DNA of 64,000 bases, taken from Eutreptiella sp. 'Long Island Sound 2002' (Eukaryota; Euglenozoa; Euglenophyceae; Eutreptiales; Eutreptiaceae). Location of the stretch: positions 101,124,357-101,188,356 of the forward strand of contig OZ038382.1 in the NCBI GenBank assembly GCA_964036045.1. Reading direction: 5' to 3'. Made by a program: the position numbers and the translations under genes. Below, in pieces: positions 18,921-29,040 of the stretch (the stretch's first letter is position 1; the number at the start of each line of letters is the position of its first letter). The notes under the pieces are model-generated. The model saw nothing but the letters and a program-made list of their open reading frames with translations, made no database searches and was not told the DNA's origin.

Positions 18921-21730
18921 GGGTACTAGATGCCTTTCCGCCCCGGGGGGGCACCTGGTCGGGCAAGGTGATATCCTCCCCAGCGGGTCCTAGTGGGCAG
19001 CCCACCAAGATTCACCTCCTGCCTGGTGGCGGAGTCCCCCGGGTTCACAGGGCTCGGAGCCCCGTCCCTCCCTGGCTTCCCCTTTTCGCCACTCCCCAGT
19101 CAGTGCATCAACTCGCAGCCGTGGCTGCGGGCGCTTACCCACTGCGTCGCCCCCCTAATGCGTGGTCGCCCGGGGCGCCGGCGCTGCCAGGTCCGTGCTA
19201 CCGGCTTGTCGCCACTGGGACCTTCTTGGGCTGGCGCGGTGGCTGCCTAGCCTTGGGGTTGGGGCCTGGCGCAGTGGGCAACTACTGCCTTGGCGGGTGC
19301 AGTGCCCTGGCCGTGTGTGCGCGGCGCTCGCGGCCGGTTCGGGAGGCTCAGGTCGGTACCTGGTGTCGTGTCTCCCCCACTTTCCCCCTCCCGCCCCACG
19401 TGTCCCGCGCCGTGTGTGGCGGGCCGTCCTGTCCGGGTGTCCCTTCGCTGGCTGGTACGCCATTCCACGCGGTCTGTGCGTTCCGCGAGCTCGGTCCGGT
19501 TGCCACTCTGGTATTCCCCGCTTGTCCTTGGTATGGGTGTGCGCTCGCGATCCCGCGGCGTCCGCTTCCCCCCCCCCTCCCTCGGTTGGTGTGGCGCCCG
19601 CACCTCGCGCGGTCCCGGCACTGGGCGCTGGTAGGGCCGTTCCACGCGGTCCCTGCCCCTCGGCGTGTCCTGCCCCGGTCCCGTGCTCCGTTTGGCGTGC
19701 TTGGGGGGGGGCAGCGCGGTCCTGATTCCCCCCTACCTGGCTTGGAATTGTGCGCTCCCCGTGGGGTGGATCTGCGCGTCCGGGGCGTTCCTGTGCCGGG
19801 GGGTGGGGTGGGGGGGGGGGGGGGGCGGCCTGTGCGCCGTGCCCCCCGTTTGTGCGGCCGGGGGAGCCGGTGGGGCGGGGGGTCGCTCTGCCTCGTTCTG
19901 TCCCTCTGCTTTCCCTGGGCAGGCAGCAAAGCGGGTGTCACTGGCGTCGTTCTGGTCATGGAGGGCGTCGCCCCCATACCGCTCCGGTTGGGGCTCGCTT
20001 GCCGTCTCCGGGCGCGGTCCGTGTGGCGCCCTGGCGCGTTGGCACGGGTTCGCTTGTTCTCCGCGGTCCCTGTGGGAGCAGGCGGCTGGGGCGGGGGGGC
20101 AGGCCTTGCTCCGGCCCCCCTCTCGGGCGCCGCGGTCCTGCTGGGGGGAGGGGGGACCATCCCCTCTGCCTCGGGGGGGGTGGAGGCCGGCGCCCCCGCG
20201 GCTTGCGGGCCGGTGGGGGGGGGGGTGGGGGGAGGGGGGGGGGGCGCAGCTCCCCTGCTCGCCCTCTGGAGGGCGGCCTGCAGCTCCCTACCCTACCCCC
20301 CTCTCGTCGCCGGCGCATTCCCCCCCCGGCGTGCGCGTTCGGTCGGGGTCGCGGGGCCGCCCCGTGCACCGGGTGCGGTTTGCCTGGCGGGGGGGGGGGG
20401 GAGGGGCAGCCCGTGAACCGCCCCCCCGTGGGCTCCGACAGACCCAACCCGTCCCTCTGCCCTCCCCGAGTGGGCAACATTGCAGGTGTCACTGGCGATG
20501 CTCTGGTCATGGGGGGCGTGGCCCCCATACTGTTCCGGTTCGTCGTCGCGTGCCGCCCCCGGGCGTGGTCCGTGCGTCGCTCTGGCGCGCTGGTGCGGGC
20601 TCGCCCGTCGGCCGCGACTCCTGTGGGAACAGGCGGTGGGGGGCGCCGAGGCGCGCGGCGTGCGTGTCCAGCTGCGTCCCCCCCCGGGCGTCGCGGTCCT
20701 TTCTGGGGGAGGGGAGACGTCCCCTAGGCTCCGGGGGGGCGGAGGGCCGGCGCTCCTGCGGCTCGCAGGCCGGGGCGTGAGCGGGGGGGGGGGGGATGGG
20801 GGGGCCGCTCCGCTGCTGCCCGTCCCCCTGCCCCGTTGGGTGGCCCGTGGCCCCCGCCCCTGTCATCCTTTGTCTCCGGCGCTCCCTCCTGGGGTATACT
20901 CGTGCAGTCGGGGTTGTCGGGCGGCCGTGGGCGTCAGGCGCGGCCCGGTCGGCCGCCAGTGCGTCAGTGTGGCGGGGGGGGGGGGAGGGAGGGGGGGGAG
21001 TGATCTCCTTGCCCTGGTCCGCGCCCCTGCCTTCCCCAGGCCGGCCTCAGAGTGGGCCGCTCCGTTTACGCGTTCCTGGGTGCTGCCGTTCCGTTGTCGG
21101 TCGGTAGCGGGTAATGCCGGAGTGTGCGGGCGGTCCACCGGGGGCGCTTTGCGCGCGGCCGCGCTTGCCGCGGCCGCCATGTCCCCGCCCTGGGTGCAGC
21201 GGCCCCCCCGGGGGGGTGCGGAGCCGCTGTCTCTCCGGCCGGCCTCCGTCTGCCCTTGGGTCGGGGGGTGGGGAGAGGGGGGGGGGGCCTGGACCCCTGA
21301 CGCCGCCCCCCGACGGCCGCGGGGGGGCGGGCTGGCGGTTCTGGCCCTGGAGGGCCAGCCGTCGGCCCGGGGGGAGCACTCTTCCCCTGCCCCCCTCCAC
21401 CCTGTGAGAGCCGGACCCTCGTGCAGCCCCTCGCTTGGGTCCCCTGCTCCCCTTGCCGTCGCCGCGCGGCGCCGGCTGGTCGGGGGGGGGGGGGGCAGGT
21501 GGGTGCTTGGGGTGGCCGTGTGGCACAGCGGTCAGCGGTTAGTCGGCTGCCAGGCAGTGGGCCCCCCCTTGCGCTCGTTGCCCCCGCCCTTCCTCCCATG
21601 GGGGGTGGCGCACGCCCCTCCGTCGTGCTGTACCGTGGGGGGGGCGTGGGTCGGGGGGCCCGGCCCCGCCGCGGGGGGCGCCCCGCGGCACTGTCCCCCT
21701 CCCACTGTCCCGCGCCCGCCGTCCGGGCCG
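18921..21730 (-). other. LINE 3' untranslated region, C-rich on the sense strand
   Basis: No supported coding is seen here. The plus strand is full of G runs (for example 19812-19827, 20211-20243, 20977-20999). A ~551-bp segment is tandemly duplicated: GGTGTCACTGGCG with GGGCGTCGCCCCCATAC at 19936 recurs at 20487, and a weaker third copy seems to start near 21040. Long open frames in all phases reflect the GC bias. Confidence 0.6.
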
Positions 21731-22042
21731 TCACCTGCGTCGCCGCTTGTGTGTCGGTCGGGGCTGTGGCAGTGGCGGGTTCCGCCGGCGGTGGCGCCAG
21801 TAGGTGAGGGCGTTGTGCAAAGCCCCGGGGAGCCAGTTGTTGGCGTCCGCATCCGTGATGCGGAGCACTGCCCCCCCCTCCAGGAAGGCCGGCCACGTCG
21901 GCTCTCTGTCGGGCCACGCCGCCCGGATCACCGCCCGGAGAACGCTCTGGTGGTCCTCCGGGGCCGCCCAGCCCCCCGGGGGTACCTCCTGGTTCCCCCC
22001 GTCCCACCGGAGGAGCACCGCATCAAAGGGCCGGTTCCTCAT
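21731..22042 (-). pseudogene. Last coding-like frame of the LINE
   Basis: A 103-residue frame reads RNRPFDAVLLRWDGGNQEV, AVIRAAWPDREPTWPAFLE and RITDADANNWLPGALHNALTYW, ending in a basic tail. Its mixed composition differs from the low-complexity shadows around it, so I take it as real coding sequence. I recognise no domain. The upstream joint near 22060 is frame-broken. Confidence 0.4.
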
Positions 22043-22066
22043 CCCCCTGGTGGTCCCCGAGCAGGT

Positions 22067-23860
22067 TCACTTCAACAACCCGTACACCTCCACCACCAGG
22101 GGGAGGGCCTCGTCCCCCCGGGGTCTGGAACGGTGCCCCAGTCCCGTTCCCAGGGCCGGGCTCCCCCTGCCCCTCGCGCCGGCTCCCCCTGCGGCCCCTG
22201 TGCCTGCGGCGCCGGCGCCGCGCCCCGCCCCCCCCCCGCCGAGGCAGCAGCCATCAGCGCCGGCTCCGCCCTCGGCGCGGGGGGGGCTGGCTGGTGCTTG
22301 GGTCCTGGGGGTTGGGGGGGGATTAGTTCTCCGGCGTCGGGGTCGATGTTGTAGAGGTGGGTGTGGTGTTGGTGGTGGTGCTGGGTGTGGTGCGCCGGCA
22401 TTCGTTGGATGCCAGGGGGGATGCACCGCACCGGCTGCACGTCCAGCTTCGGGGGCGCCCCGCCCCCCGTCCCCCTCCTTTTCGCACCGCCCTCCCCCCA
22501 GGGCTCCCATGCCCCGTCCTGTCTGTCCCCAGGGGCCAACGGAGCCCTTGCCCTTGCCCTTGGGTCCCTTCCCGGCCCCCAGGACTCGGTCCCCCTGTCT
22601 GTGCCGTGGGTCCCCCTCCCTGTCACCTGCGCCCTGGCATGCACTAACGGCGCCTGTGCCCTTCCCATGCCCGTGCCCATGCCCTTGGCTGCGCCCATGC
22701 TGACCGACCGCTCCTTGCTCCGCTCCATGCGCTCCATGGCCGCCCGCCTTGGCGCCCTGCTCGCGCCCCTGCGCGCCCTTCCCGTGCCCTGGCCCCTTCC
22801 TGGCTCCCTGCCCCGCGTCCCGCCGTCCGCTGCCCGCGCTCTGTCCCCCTCCGCTGCTGCTGGCCTCGGCGCCTTGCCCGCCTTTGCACCCTCGCTCCTT
22901 GCCGCGTGTGCCCTGGCCCGGCCCCTGCGTGCATCCCTGGGCACTCCGCCTGTCGCCTCCTGTCCCCCGCTCCGCGCTCCCGTGGCTGGCACCCTGCCCC
23001 GCCTGCGCGCCTTTCCCCCCTTCCTGGATCACGCGCCAGGCGTCCCGCTGCCTCTGCAGCTGCGGCAGCGTGACGCCTGGCGGCGAACGCTCGGGCGCCG
23101 GGGGGGCGGACGTGCCGCGTCCGCCCCGTGGGGAAGGGCTTTGGGGCGAAGGGCTTGGGGGAGCTGGTGTGGGTGTGGGTGGGGTTGGTGTGGGCGCGGT
23201 ACTTCGCGCCCTCCCTGCCCAATGCTGCTGCTGCGGCGGCCCGCGGTGAGGCGCCCGGGGCCCGCGCGGGGTCCGTCCCGCACGTCCGCGGCGTGCCGAG
23301 GGCAGCGGCGTGGCCGGCTGGGGCGGTAGCGCGGCTCGCCAGGGCCCCGGTCTCAACCCCTTGTGCACTCTCCCCGCCCCCCTCTGCGGCCGCGGCAGCC
23401 CCCGGCAAGGCGCCCGGGTCCTGCGCCGGGGCTACCCCCCGCGCTGGCGGCGCGCCGGGGGCCGCGGTCGGGGCCGCGGCGCGGCTTGCTGGGGCTGCGG
23501 TCTCAGCCCCCGGTGCGCCTGGGGCTCCCTCCCGGGGCGGGGCGGCAGGGCTTGCTGCTTGGGCGGCGGGGGCGGTCTCCTCGGCCGGCTCAGGCCCCTG
23601 GGTTGACTCCCGGTGTCGGCGGAGGCCACCCGCGGCTGCCCAGCCGGCGGCCCGACCGGCACCGCTGCCTCCGCCAGCCTCTGCTCCTCGCGCTCCTCGA
23701 GGGTCTCCACCGCACATCCCGGGGAGACGGGGGAGCGGAAGCGGGATGGGCGGTGGTGGCGGTCGTCCGGCTGGGGGGAGCCATCGGAGTCCGACATCAC
23801 TGTTATCCTGGTAGGCATGCGTGATGGCAGGTGCGCCCTTCTCACTACCTCCCGGTGCAT
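22067..23860 (-). pseudogene. Low-complexity coding-like region of the LINE
   Basis: The minus strand holds overlapping open frames rich in Ala, Gly, Arg and Pro. One plausible protein start is MPTRITVMSDSDGSPQPDD near 23817, followed by a charged helix (VETLEEREEQRLAEAAV). The rest is too biased to choose a frame with certainty. It could be a disordered ORF or decayed sequence. Confidence 0.35.
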
Positions 23861-23899
23861 CTGTGTTGTGCCCTGGGCAGTGCTGTGCAGTGCTCCACG

Positions 23900-24866
23900 G
23901 GGGGGAGGGGGTCAGGGGGTGGGGGGCGGCAGTGGCGTCAGCCCTGTACGGGCGGGGGCCGGTGGCCATCCATCGGCACTGGGAGGGGAGGCGGGGGAGC
24001 CACGGGGCCCACGCGTCGCGCCACAGCTCCCAGTCTGGGGCGGGGCTCAGGGCCCTGAGCCCCCGGGGGTTGTCGAGTGGTACCGGGGGGAGCCGCACTA
24101 GGTGGACCCCCGTAATGGCGGTGACCTCCTGTGTTCGCAGGAAGGTGTGTACCCCGTCCCGCGCCGCGGGCGCCGAGAGGGGGGGGCGGGGTACGGGTGC
24201 TGCCCCGTAGAGGTGGGTGGGGGTGATTCCCAGGACCCGCTCCGGGTCCCCGTGGGTCGCGACGACGAAGAGGAGCAGGGGGGTGCCCGGGCGTTCTTGC
24301 CAGAGGACCCGCCCCCTGTGGTGGGCACCCCTGCTCCTGGAGAGGGGGGGGGACAGGTCGGGGTTGGCCCAGCCGCGGGACGCGTGCGTCGCCGGCGGGA
24401 GGGCGGGGCACCAGGTGGGCTCCCTGGGAAACGCCTCGCACATGACTGCGTACGGGGGGGTCGGCCTGGCGCCATCGTATACCGGGTTGGTCGGTCGGGG
24501 GCGGGTGGGCGCCTCGTCCGCGCGTTCCACGAATACCGTGATTTCCCCGTCCTCTGGGTCCTCGTCCGGTGGGTGTAGAAGGGGGAGCGCCGCGTCCAGC
24601 TGGGACACTCCCCCCGGGGATGTGGCCCGCGCCTGGTTCAGGTACGGGGCCGTGTCCCCAGGGCAACGCGTCCTGAGGGCGTGCAGCAGGGCTGGGGCGC
24701 TATTGCGGAGGGACATGGCAGACCCCGCGCCCGCCAGTTGTATGGTGTCCCCCATGGACAGGGGCCAGCCCGACCGGTTGGACTTGCGCCACTCCATCCA
24801 GTGCCCGGACAGGGCCGCCTCCGGGCTGATGAGCCCTGGCTGGACGGCGTTCACAACCCGGCCCAT
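23900..24866 (-). CDS. Unrecognised LINE-encoded protein downstream of the CCHC knuckle
   Basis: The frame opens with ATG at 24866 and for about 320 residues has balanced composition: SGHWMEWRKSNRSGWPLSM, EDGEITVFVERADEAPT, LLLFVVATHGDPERVLGIT, DGVHTFLRTQEVTAITGVH and PDWELWRDAWAPWLPRL. Beyond about 23900 the same frame becomes Ala/Arg-rich low complexity. I do not recognise a family. It lies 3' of the usual end of a LINE pol gene, which is odd. It might be a separate ORF or a C-terminal extension of pol. Confidence 0.5.
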
Positions 24867-25090
24867 TGCTGGGAGTAGCGCAGGGCCCCTGCTCCTTTAA
24901 GGGCGCGGACGGCCGGGAGGGCGGCCTCGCTAAGAAAAGCCCTTGCACTGCCCGCCGGGTCGCGTCGTGCGGCAGCCTGCGCCTCATGCGCCTCCGTCAC
25001 CGCATCCGCTACCAGGCCCCGGACGGTTGCCTCCTGCGCTTGGCGGCGGGGTCTGGCGTGTCCCGCCCCGTTCCCCGGTCGGCGAGGCAT
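24851..25090 (-). pseudogene. Short helical frame upstream of the unrecognised protein
   Basis: A 79-residue Ala/Arg-rich frame (VRGLVADAVTEAHEAQAAAR, then RAFLSEAALPAVRALKGAG) overlaps the start of the next frame by about 16 bases. It is probably the same gene in a shifted phase. No family is recognised. Confidence 0.4.
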
Positions 25091-25129
25091 GGGGCTGCAG
25101 GCCCTGCAAAGCGTGGCGGCGACTGGGGG

Positions 25130-25660
25130 TCAGGGCGCGAACATGTGTGACAGGTGCGCGACGGACGTGGGGTCCCGCAGGTGCACGTGGATCCACAGGA
25201 GGGCGGAGCCCGCGGGGCCCGCGCGTTTGTGTGAGGGGGCGTGTGCTCCCCCGATGCGCCGGTGTAAAGCCTCCTCCTCCGTGCGCCTGTGCGGGCCCGC
25301 GGGAGGTTCGGGCCAGGGGCACGCGGCCACCTGGGAGCACTGCGCGCACCTGTTGGCGCCTGTCGGCGCTGCGGATGACACCGTGTTGCATCCCCCGCAG
25401 AGGTGGCAGGTTTGTGGGAGGTGGGAGGGCGGCGACCAAGGGCCGAGATGGCGGAGCCAGATGTCGTCCCACCTCTGTCGGAGGGGGTCCCGGATCTCCA
25501 GCAGGCGGGCGCGGACGCGGCGCCGGTAGTCCCTGCCGAGCGTCTTCTGCTGGACCTCCCGCCACGTGTCGTCGTGGAGAATCCCGTGGTGGTGGAAGGC
25601 GGCGATGAAGTCATCCCACGCCGGGCGGGGGTGCCCCTGGGGGGGGGGTTGCCATATACA
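25130..25660 (-). pseudogene. LINE-encoded fragment with Cys-rich zinc-ribbon-like cluster
   Basis: One minus frame runs through WDDFIAAFHHHGILHDDTW, a basic helix (LGRDYRRRVRARLLEIRD), LRQRWDDIWLRHLGPW, then CHLCGGC, CAQCSQVAAC and a Pro-rich stretch. It ends at VAHLSHMFAP. The two Cys clusters (CxxCxxC near 25405 and CxxCx5C near 25335) could bind zinc. It follows the pol frame ending at 25701, so it may be part of a pol C-terminal extension in a shifted phase. No named domain is assigned. Confidence 0.5.
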
Positions 25661-25700
25661 CGTGGCGCCCGGTGAGGTGGGGCGCCAGCATGCCCCACTG

Positions 25701-28187
25701 CTACTCGTCCGCGGCGTCCCGCTGGAGGAGGGCCAGTAGGTTGCCGTCCGCGAATGCCTCCCACTCTACTCGCAGCCGGTCGCAGCTGTCGAGCTCCTGA
25801 CGCAGCGCGGCTGCAAGGTCGGTGGGGTGCATGAGGATTAAGGGCCCCCAGGTGTTGTCCAGCCGGGACAGGGCGTCGTCATATACAGGCCAATCAGTTT
25901 TGAAGTGCGCCACGGCGAGCGCGGGGGGCCCGTCCTCTGGGGGGTGCCATCGGATGGTGGCCGCGCCGTGTCCCCATGTGTGTATCTCCGTGGCCCGGAG
26001 CATGTTGGCGTGTGAAGGACGATGCGGGGGGGAGGCGGGGGCTCGGACGAGCAAAGACACGTCGCCATTCCATCCTGTTTGTGGCCCCGGGGCCGCTTGC
26101 AGCCATTCCCTCGCCGCCGCGTCCGACGGGTGGTCAGGGCCCGCCTCGTGGATCATGGTGGGCCTCGGCCGGGTGTGCGGCACCCACCCCTCGAGCGGGA
26201 TGGCGGCGTATTGTTGCGCAGGGGTCTCTGGGGCACGCGTGGCGGCGCACCACCGGCCCCACACGCGCGCCAACTCCTCTCCAACTATGCGTGCCTTCCA
26301 CGCGGTCATGGAGCCACGCCCGATGATCCACGCTGGGAAGAGGGAGTCTTGCAGGTGCTTCGAGAAACCCCCCGGCAGGTCCTTGTACGGGTTGGGGTCC
26401 TCTTGTGGCGGGCACTCCAGAGTGCTATTCACGACACGGAGGGAGGCTACGAAGTCCTTGCCAGGGCGCGGGAGAGGGGGGGGGCAGTTGCCCTCTGCCG
26501 CGGTGAGCCATCGGTGCACCCGGGCCGCCGCGCTTAGGGGCTCGCGGAGGAGTTGCTCCAGCCGGTGGTTGCGAAGCTCCCATGCGAAATCTCCTGGCCG
26601 GAGCACGTGGTGGAGGAAATTGTCCACGGAGGTTCCTCCTGGCGGGTCGTAGCGGGCTATGGCGCGGAGCTGCGCCTCCGCCTGCTCGGGCACCAGCCCA
26701 GAGCAGAAAACTTCCGTCCACGCGGCGCCCGCGGAGCGCCACAAGGCCACCCACAGGGCTTTGTCCCCGGGCGGGAGGTCACGGGCCGCCTCGTGGACCG
26801 CCTGGCGGTAGTGGGGCCAGAGGAGCCGTGGGTGGGCGCACCCCACGTGCATGTGCACCAGGGTCTCCTCCAGGCCGCCGCATACAAGGCACGGTTGTGG
26901 GAGGACAGCGACGCCGGAGAGCCGCTCCTTACGGACGCGGAGCCTGCGTTGCACCGGCGTGTGGCCCCCCCTGGCGCGCATCGCCCGGCTGTTGGTGGCC
27001 GTCGCGGTGAGGTCTCGGGCGTGGACATAGGCCGTGGCGTGGGCCGCGCCCAGAGGTGTGTGTCCTCGGTGCGTCAGCTCATGGCTTGTCTGTGGTCGCT
27101 GCGCAATCTCGCTGAGCGTCCGCATCGTGGGGGGCCATAGGTCCAGGTGGCCGTCATGACCGGCGACAATGAGTTGGGCGTGGCTGGGGCCTGGGGGCGT
27201 GTTCTGCAGGACGGTGTCCTCGGACGCCGCCCAGTCCACATTGTGCAGTAGGGTGTCGCTGTGGTGTGAAGTGGCTCGGACATACCAGAACGGGTGACCG
27301 GCCCGTTGTCCTCGCGCGCGCAGGCCGTCGCGGAGCCACCGTAGGGGCATCTGGTTGACTATCTTCGCCGCGCCCGCGGAGACCCCCGTGGTCCGCTCGC
27401 GATCCGCGTGTCGCAGGAGGTGGATGATGACTTCGGCGTCCACCGTATGGACCCATGGCTGGTGGGCGCCGTATTGCAGGGGGAGGGAGGCGGCCACTCC
27501 CTCCCCGTCGGGCACCGTGTCCGAGATGGCCACCGCCGACGTGCGGGTGAGGTCGGCGGCGAGAGCGACGCTGATGGCGTGCTTGCAGGGTCCGCCCCCC
27601 GACGCATCGGAGGAGGTATGGCCCCAGGCCTCCGGGATCCAGTAGTACCCCGTGGGGCTGAGCCACCCCGCGTTGAGGTCGGCAGAGTGCCACCGGATGT
27701 CGGGGTGGCTGGGAGTCAGTTGGTCCACGCTGAGCGGCCTGGTGTCACCGGGGCGGATTGCCGGGTGGTCGTGCAGTCGGATTTCTGCTCCAGCGGTCGT
27801 GCTTGCCCAGGACCGGAGTGCCGTCACATGTTCCCCGAGCCACGCCAGGCCTCCGCACTGGTGCACCACCAGGTGTCCCGTGCCCTCCGCCTGGTCCTCC
27901 ATCGCGTGCACTGCCATGTGTGGGTCCTGCGGCACCTCCGTAGCTACCAGCAGGGCGGTGCCGTGGGGGAGTCCACGGGGCCTGGGCTGGCCTGCCCCCA
28001 CCTGCACTATCACCCACTCGGTCTGGAGCTGCGCTTGCTCTGTCGCTCGGGTGCATTGGTCGTCCGTGGTCACCAACCACACCGGCGTCGGCAAGTGGGG
28101 CCGGGGGCGCAGGGGCTCGGGCCACGCCACATCCGCGTTGGGCTTCTGGTGCTCGCTTTCCGCGAGTACGTCGTGGAGGATGTACAT
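25701..28187 (-). CDS. LINE pol C-terminal part: RNase H and CCHC-type knuckle
   Basis: Length is 828 residues. RNase H signatures appear in order: TSSDASGGG (first Asp), DGEGVAASLPLQ (Glu), VHTVDAEVIIHLL (second Asp) and SHHSDTLLHNVDWAASED (last Asp), at about residues 190-320. Near residue 430 comes CLVCGGLEETLVHMHVGCAH, followed by WPHYRQAVHEAA, the Cys/His knuckle usual near the end of LINE pol proteins. RNase H removes RNA from the cDNA hybrid. The ATG at 28187 is internal, because the frame joins the upstream part across a C7 run at 28226-28232. About 390 residues beyond the knuckle are unrecognised. Confidence 0.75.
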   Translation of the reverse strand: MYILHDVLAESEHQKPNADVAWPEPLRPRPHLPTPVWLVTTDDQCTRATEQAQLQTEWVIVQVGAGQPRPRGLPHGTALLVATEVPQDPHMAVHAMEDQAEGTGHLVVHQCGGLAWLGEHVTALRSWASTTAGAEIRLHDHPAIRPGDTRPLSVDQLTPSHPDIRWHSADLNAGWLSPTGYYWIPEAWGHTSSDASGGGPCKHAISVALAADLTRTSAVAISDTVPDGEGVAASLPLQYGAHQPWVHTVDAEVIIHLLRHADRERTTGVSAGAAKIVNQMPLRWLRDGLRARGQRAGHPFWYVRATSHHSDTLLHNVDWAASEDTVLQNTPPGPSHAQLIVAGHDGHLDLWPPTMRTLSEIAQRPQTSHELTHRGHTPLGAAHATAYVHARDLTATATNSRAMRARGGHTPVQRRLRVRKERLSGVAVLPQPCLVCGGLEETLVHMHVGCAHPRLLWPHYRQAVHEAARDLPPGDKALWVALWRSAGAAWTEVFCSGLVPEQAEAQLRAIARYDPPGGTSVDNFLHHVLRPGDFAWELRNHRLEQLLREPLSAAARVHRWLTAAEGNCPPPLPRPGKDFVASLRVVNSTLECPPQEDPNPYKDLPGGFSKHLQDSLFPAWIIGRGSMTAWKARIVGEELARVWGRWCAATRAPETPAQQYAAIPLEGWVPHTRPRPTMIHEAGPDHPSDAAAREWLQAAPGPQTGWNGDVSLLVRAPASPPHRPSHANMLRATEIHTWGHGAATIRWHPPEDGPPALAVAHFKTDWPVYDDALSRLDNTWGPLILMHPTDLAAALRQELDSCDRLRVEWEAFADGNLLALLQRDAADE

Positions 28188-28229
28188 GAGGGCCGCCGGC
28201 GGGTGGTACGCCGCCCCGCGTAGGGGGGG

Positions 28230-29040
28230 ATAGGCTGCCCCGACAGTGGTAGCCCCCGACGTGAAGGTGCAAGCCGTCCGGGGTCACTTGTGGGCCAGGG
28301 GGGGTGTCCTGCTTAGCCCTCTTGGGGTGGACAAGTCTCAGGCGGGCGTCCCGCGTGCCGGTGGTGTGGACGAGGTGGACAAAAGCGTCGCGCCGGCCGG
28401 GGTGGTTGGTGGGCTCTTGCTCCTGGAGGTGTTCATCGGCGCATTGGTTCAGGGATTCCCGCACCGCCGTCGGCCACGGGTCGTCGTTGTCGGGGAGGGG
28501 GTGGTGTGGCCCGTGGTGCCCATGCCACGGCGTCGTGTGCGGCACCGTCAGGCGGCACGTGTCGCGGTGTCGTAGCTTGGCGGTGCGCAGCGTGACGATG
28601 TTGCCCGGTGGGGACTGTAGTTGGACATGGGCTGCCCTGGGGCACACGATGGGGTTGTAGAGCCCCACTCCCAGGGCGGCCAGGGCCCGGGGTATGCAAT
28701 GGACCCAGTCGCCTCCCGCCAGGGTTGCGAACTCAGCGATGGGGTAGTGCACCTCGGGGCATATTCAGTGCGCACCGGCTATTTCCCAGAACATCTTGGT
28801 GACCTTCGCGTGCACGGAGGTGGAGCGGTGGTGGACGAGTGTACCCACGAGGGCCACTGCTGCCTGCTGGCACTGCGTTGGCACCCGTGTGAGCCCCAGG
28901 GTCCAGTCATCCTGCAGGCTGTCCCGCAAGGCGTCGAAGGCGTACCGCGCCCTGTCCTTCGCGACCTGGACCGTGGTGTGGTCCAGGTGGCGCGCGGTGT
29001 CGGAGTCGTCGGCGATGAAAGGGGCGACGTATTGCGTCAC
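28230..29040 (-). pseudogene. LINE pol thumb/connector region
   Basis: Two minus frames carry AKDRARYAFDALRDSLQDDW, VPTQCQQAAVALVGTLVHHR and HAKVTKMFWEIAG. After a stop and shift near 28765, HYPIAEFATLAGGDWVHCIP and ALAALGVGLYNP follow. They link the RT (ending at the C11 run at 29041-29051) to RNase H. The content resembles post-RT LINE sequence, but no motif is decisive. Confidence 0.55.

Noticed and set aside
18911-22703. Plus-strand frames of 300-600 codons
   Set aside because: They consist of Gly/Pro/Ala/Arg text created by G runs opposite the LINE 3' region. No motif is present, and the coding evidence in this element is on the minus strand.
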